A stretch of DNA of 6,041 bases from Candidatus Tayloriibacteriota bacterium (GTDB taxonomy: Bacteria; Patescibacteriota; Minisyncoccia; Phycocordibacterales; JARIHA01): positions 1 through 6,041 of the forward strand of contig JARIHA010000175.1 in the NCBI GenBank assembly GCA_029288475.1. The letters run 5' to 3'. Positions 5,129-6,041 of the stretch are shown piece after piece; position 1 is the first letter of the stretch; the number at the start of each line of letters is the position of its first letter. Under the pieces are notes generated by a model that had not been told where the DNA came from, searched no databases, and worked only from the letters and a program-made list of their open reading frames with translations. The position numbers and the translations under genes are program-made.

Positions 5129-5446
5129 TTAATCGCGACTTTTTTCTACCAGATTCTTGAGTCTTCTCAAGCGCTTGTCCCACTGATTTTCTAGCTGAGT
5201 AATCAGGTCTTTCCCCATCCTGAGCGAATCCATATCGAGCGTCACCTTCACTTCGCGTCCTTGTGGCTTGAGACGGACAATCTTTGCATCGGCAAGCACT
5301 GCAACTTGTTTTCGAGCGCCTTGCCTTGTAATACCGAGGCCTTTCGTAATATCACCAAGCGTTCTCGTTGACCCATCAGAAAGCCTGACGACAATTTTAA
5401 GTCTCAAAGGATCACCAAGCGCTTTGAAGATTTGAGATTCTATCAT
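5129..5446 (-). CDS. ArsR-family winged-helix repressor (SRPBCC-linked type)
   Basis: This 105-residue protein is the normal ArsR size and has the winged helix-turn-helix: I-F-K-A-L-G-D-P-L-R-L-K-I (6-18), the classic ArsR entry helix, T-L-G-D-I (29-33), recognition helix I-T-R-Q-G-A-R-K-Q-V-A-V-L (39-51) and wing around 59-72 (P-Q-G-R-E-V). The ELCVCDL metal site of ArsR/SmtB is absent (S-T-R-T-L-G-D-I instead), so it is unlikely to be a metal sensor. The C-terminal W-D-K-R-L-R-R-L-K (89-97) is typical of ArsR proteins paired with SRPBCC genes. Its ATG overlaps the stop of the SRPBCC gene by one base (TAATG), so translation is probably coupled. It likely binds the promoter ahead of the pair; the inducer is unknown. 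No terminator is visible after the stop. Confidence 0.92.
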   Translation of the reverse strand: MIESQIFKALGDPLRLKIVVRLSDGSTRTLGDITKGLGITRQGARKQVAVLADAKIVRLKPQGREVKVTLDMDSLRMGKDLITQLENQWDKRLRRLKNLVEKSRD

Positions 5447-5886
5447 TATTTATTGAAGTACTTCTTGAACGAATCGAGAATAAAGTAATCCCATCCCCCC
5501 GAATTCATTTTGAATGCATTTTCTGCGATGTCCTTTGGAAGCGACGCAAAACCAGACTCGGTCAGCACGACCTTGCACATTCCATCACCTTCTTCATTGA
5601 TGCGAAACTCGACCAGCGTATTCGGCACAGTTCTTACATCTCCGACAAAATCACTGCCTCCTGGAATCCAGCGATATGCAAAATATTCATATGGCTTTGC
5701 ATCTACAATATACATCTGAGCTTTTCCATGACCTTCGAATACAAATAAAGGCTGCTCTCCTACTGCATATGTTCCTTCGATAGCATCTGGAAACCACTTA
5801 ATCACCTTCTCTGGATTAGCAATAGCATCATACACTTCTTCTTTAGATGCATTAATTGTAATCTCTTTTGTAATAGCGTCCTGCAT
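5446..5886 (-). CDS. SRPBCC/AHSA1-type ligand-binding protein
   Basis: The 146 residues match a single START-like SRPBCC domain of the AHSA1 (Activator of Hsp90 ATPase homologue 1) group. It begins with I-T-K-E-I-T-I-N-A-S-K-E-E-V-Y-D-A-I (5-22), the usual first strand and helix, then P-E-K-V-I-K-W-F-P. Later segments are F-A-Y-R-W-I-P-G-G, the V-V-L-T-E-S-G-F strand and a C-terminal helix with G-G-W-D-Y-F-I-L-D-S-F-K-K-Y. The fold makes a deep hydrophobic pocket for a small ligand. Such proteins next to an ArsR gene are common and thought to act in stress or detoxification, but the ligand is not known. It is cytoplasmic, with no signal peptide. ATG 5886 is chosen because a TATAAT box lies about 17 nt upstream. 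No Shine-Dalgarno sequence is present. It is the first gene of a two-gene operon. Confidence 0.9.
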   Translation of the reverse strand: MQDAITKEITINASKEEVYDAIANPEKVIKWFPDAIEGTYAVGEQPLFVFEGHGKAQMYIVDAKPYEYFAYRWIPGGSDFVGDVRTVPNTLVEFRINEEGDGMCKVVLTESGFASLPKDIAENAFKMNSGGWDYFILDSFKKYFNK

Positions 5887-5894
5887 AAAATGGG

Positions 5895-5909
5895 TAATAA
5901 ATTATTATA
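5895..5909 (-). promoter_or_regulatory. -10 box and overlapping palindrome ahead of SRPBCC-ArsR
   Basis: The minus strand has TATAAT at 5909-5904. Overlapping it is a perfect 13-bp palindrome, TAATAA-A-TTATTA (5895-5907), which would cover the -10 box and the predicted start site near 5897. That is the position expected for an autoregulating ArsR operator. The palindrome is all A/T, so chance is a real alternative. No good -35 is seen. Confidence 0.45.
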
Positions 5910-5934
5910 AGTAGTAATGTAGATAAGATAACAT

Positions 5935-5986
5935 GGGAGGTATAATAATGCAACTTTTTGGTTGCATAAGTATTTTTATATTTTAG
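5935..5986 (+). other. Shine-Dalgarno plus 12-codon ORF with a hairpin on its start
   Basis: GGGAGG (5935-5940) lies 7 nt before an ATG at 5948 that opens a 12-codon frame (M-Q-L-F-G-C-I-S-I-F-I-F) ending at TAG 5984-5986, 28 nt before the putative purA start. The first seven bases of the frame (5948-5954) pair perfectly with GTTGCAT (5961-5967), leaving a 6-nt loop. The T-rich tail behind the hairpin is broken by A and G, so it is a poor terminator. It may be a leader peptide or control hairpin, or it may be chance. Confidence 0.3.
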
Positions 5987-6014
5987 ATAAGTAAAGGTAC
6001 ATACATACACTGGA

Positions 6015-6041
6015 ATGGTAGCCTCGATCGTTGGATTAAAC
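6015..6041 (+). CDS. purA: Probable first codons of adenylosuccinate synthetase (cut by window edge)
   Basis: The last 27 bases are an open frame starting with ATG: M-V-A-S-I-V-G-L-N. This is the N-terminal strand seen in many PurA proteins, which normally continues W-G-D-E-G-K-G, the GTP-binding loop; that part lies beyond the window. PurA condenses IMP and aspartate with GTP on the way to AMP. Nine residues are not enough for a firm call, and other proteins with a beta-strand start are possible. No clear Shine-Dalgarno sequence precedes it, and no promoter could be fixed in the AT-rich upstream DNA. Confidence 0.4.

Noticed and set aside
5920..5991. TAGATAAG occurring at 5920-5927 and 5984-5991
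   Set aside because: An 8-mer pair in very AT-rich DNA is likely chance; the spacing suggests no known site.

Overview
The window looks like a piece of a small-genome, uncultivated bacterial chromosome, most likely Candidate Phyla Radiation (Patescibacteria/Parcubacteria type). This rests on the style of the genes (a lone pyrB, a short GIY-YIG protein of a kind I associate with that group, a 226-229 aa orphan protein with a C-terminal domain I recall from those genomes), on tight intergenic gaps, and on start sites that mostly lack a Shine-Dalgarno sequence. The lineage is an inference from memory. No rRNA, tRNA, CRISPR array, transposase or phage gene is visible.

Layout. 3-341 (+) is the C-terminal end of an unrecognised gene, closed by a strong hairpin terminator. 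419-1030 (-) is a dihydrofolate-reductase-like (RibD C-terminal domain) protein. It is divergent from 1172-1702 (+), a DUF84/YjjX-type inosine/xanthosine triphosphatase with a near-consensus promoter and its own terminator. 1776-2774 (-) is a two-gene unit: a VOC (glyoxalase/bleomycin-resistance fold) protein followed after 15 nt by a membrane ICMT-type methyltransferase. 2919-3599 (-) is an orphan protein with its own terminator. 3600-3830 has no convincing gene but holds a long imperfect inverted repeat. 3831-4133 (-) is a GIY-YIG domain protein and 4165-5064 (-) is pyrB, the aspartate carbamoyltransferase catalytic chain. 5129-5886 (-) is an SRPBCC/AHSA1-type protein overlapping an ArsR-type repressor. 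The last 27 bases (+) read like the first codons of purA.

How the genes fit together. PyrB, the triphosphatase and the possible PurA are nucleotide-metabolism housekeeping. The SRPBCC-ArsR pair is a known autoregulated arrangement. It sits with the VOC, DHFR-like and ICMT genes, which are typical accessory small-molecule or stress genes; their grouping suggests a patchwork region. The pyrB block is clearly more AT-rich than the VOC block.

Promoters: several minus-strand genes carry extended -10 elements of the form TGnTATAAT, and those of pyrB and the GIY-YIG gene lie so close to the ATG that the mRNAs should be leaderless or nearly so. I found no clear new multi-gene system. The best leads are the orphan protein with its upstream inverted repeat, the leaderless extended -10 pattern, and the small regulatory-looking block between the SRPBCC gene and the putative purA.
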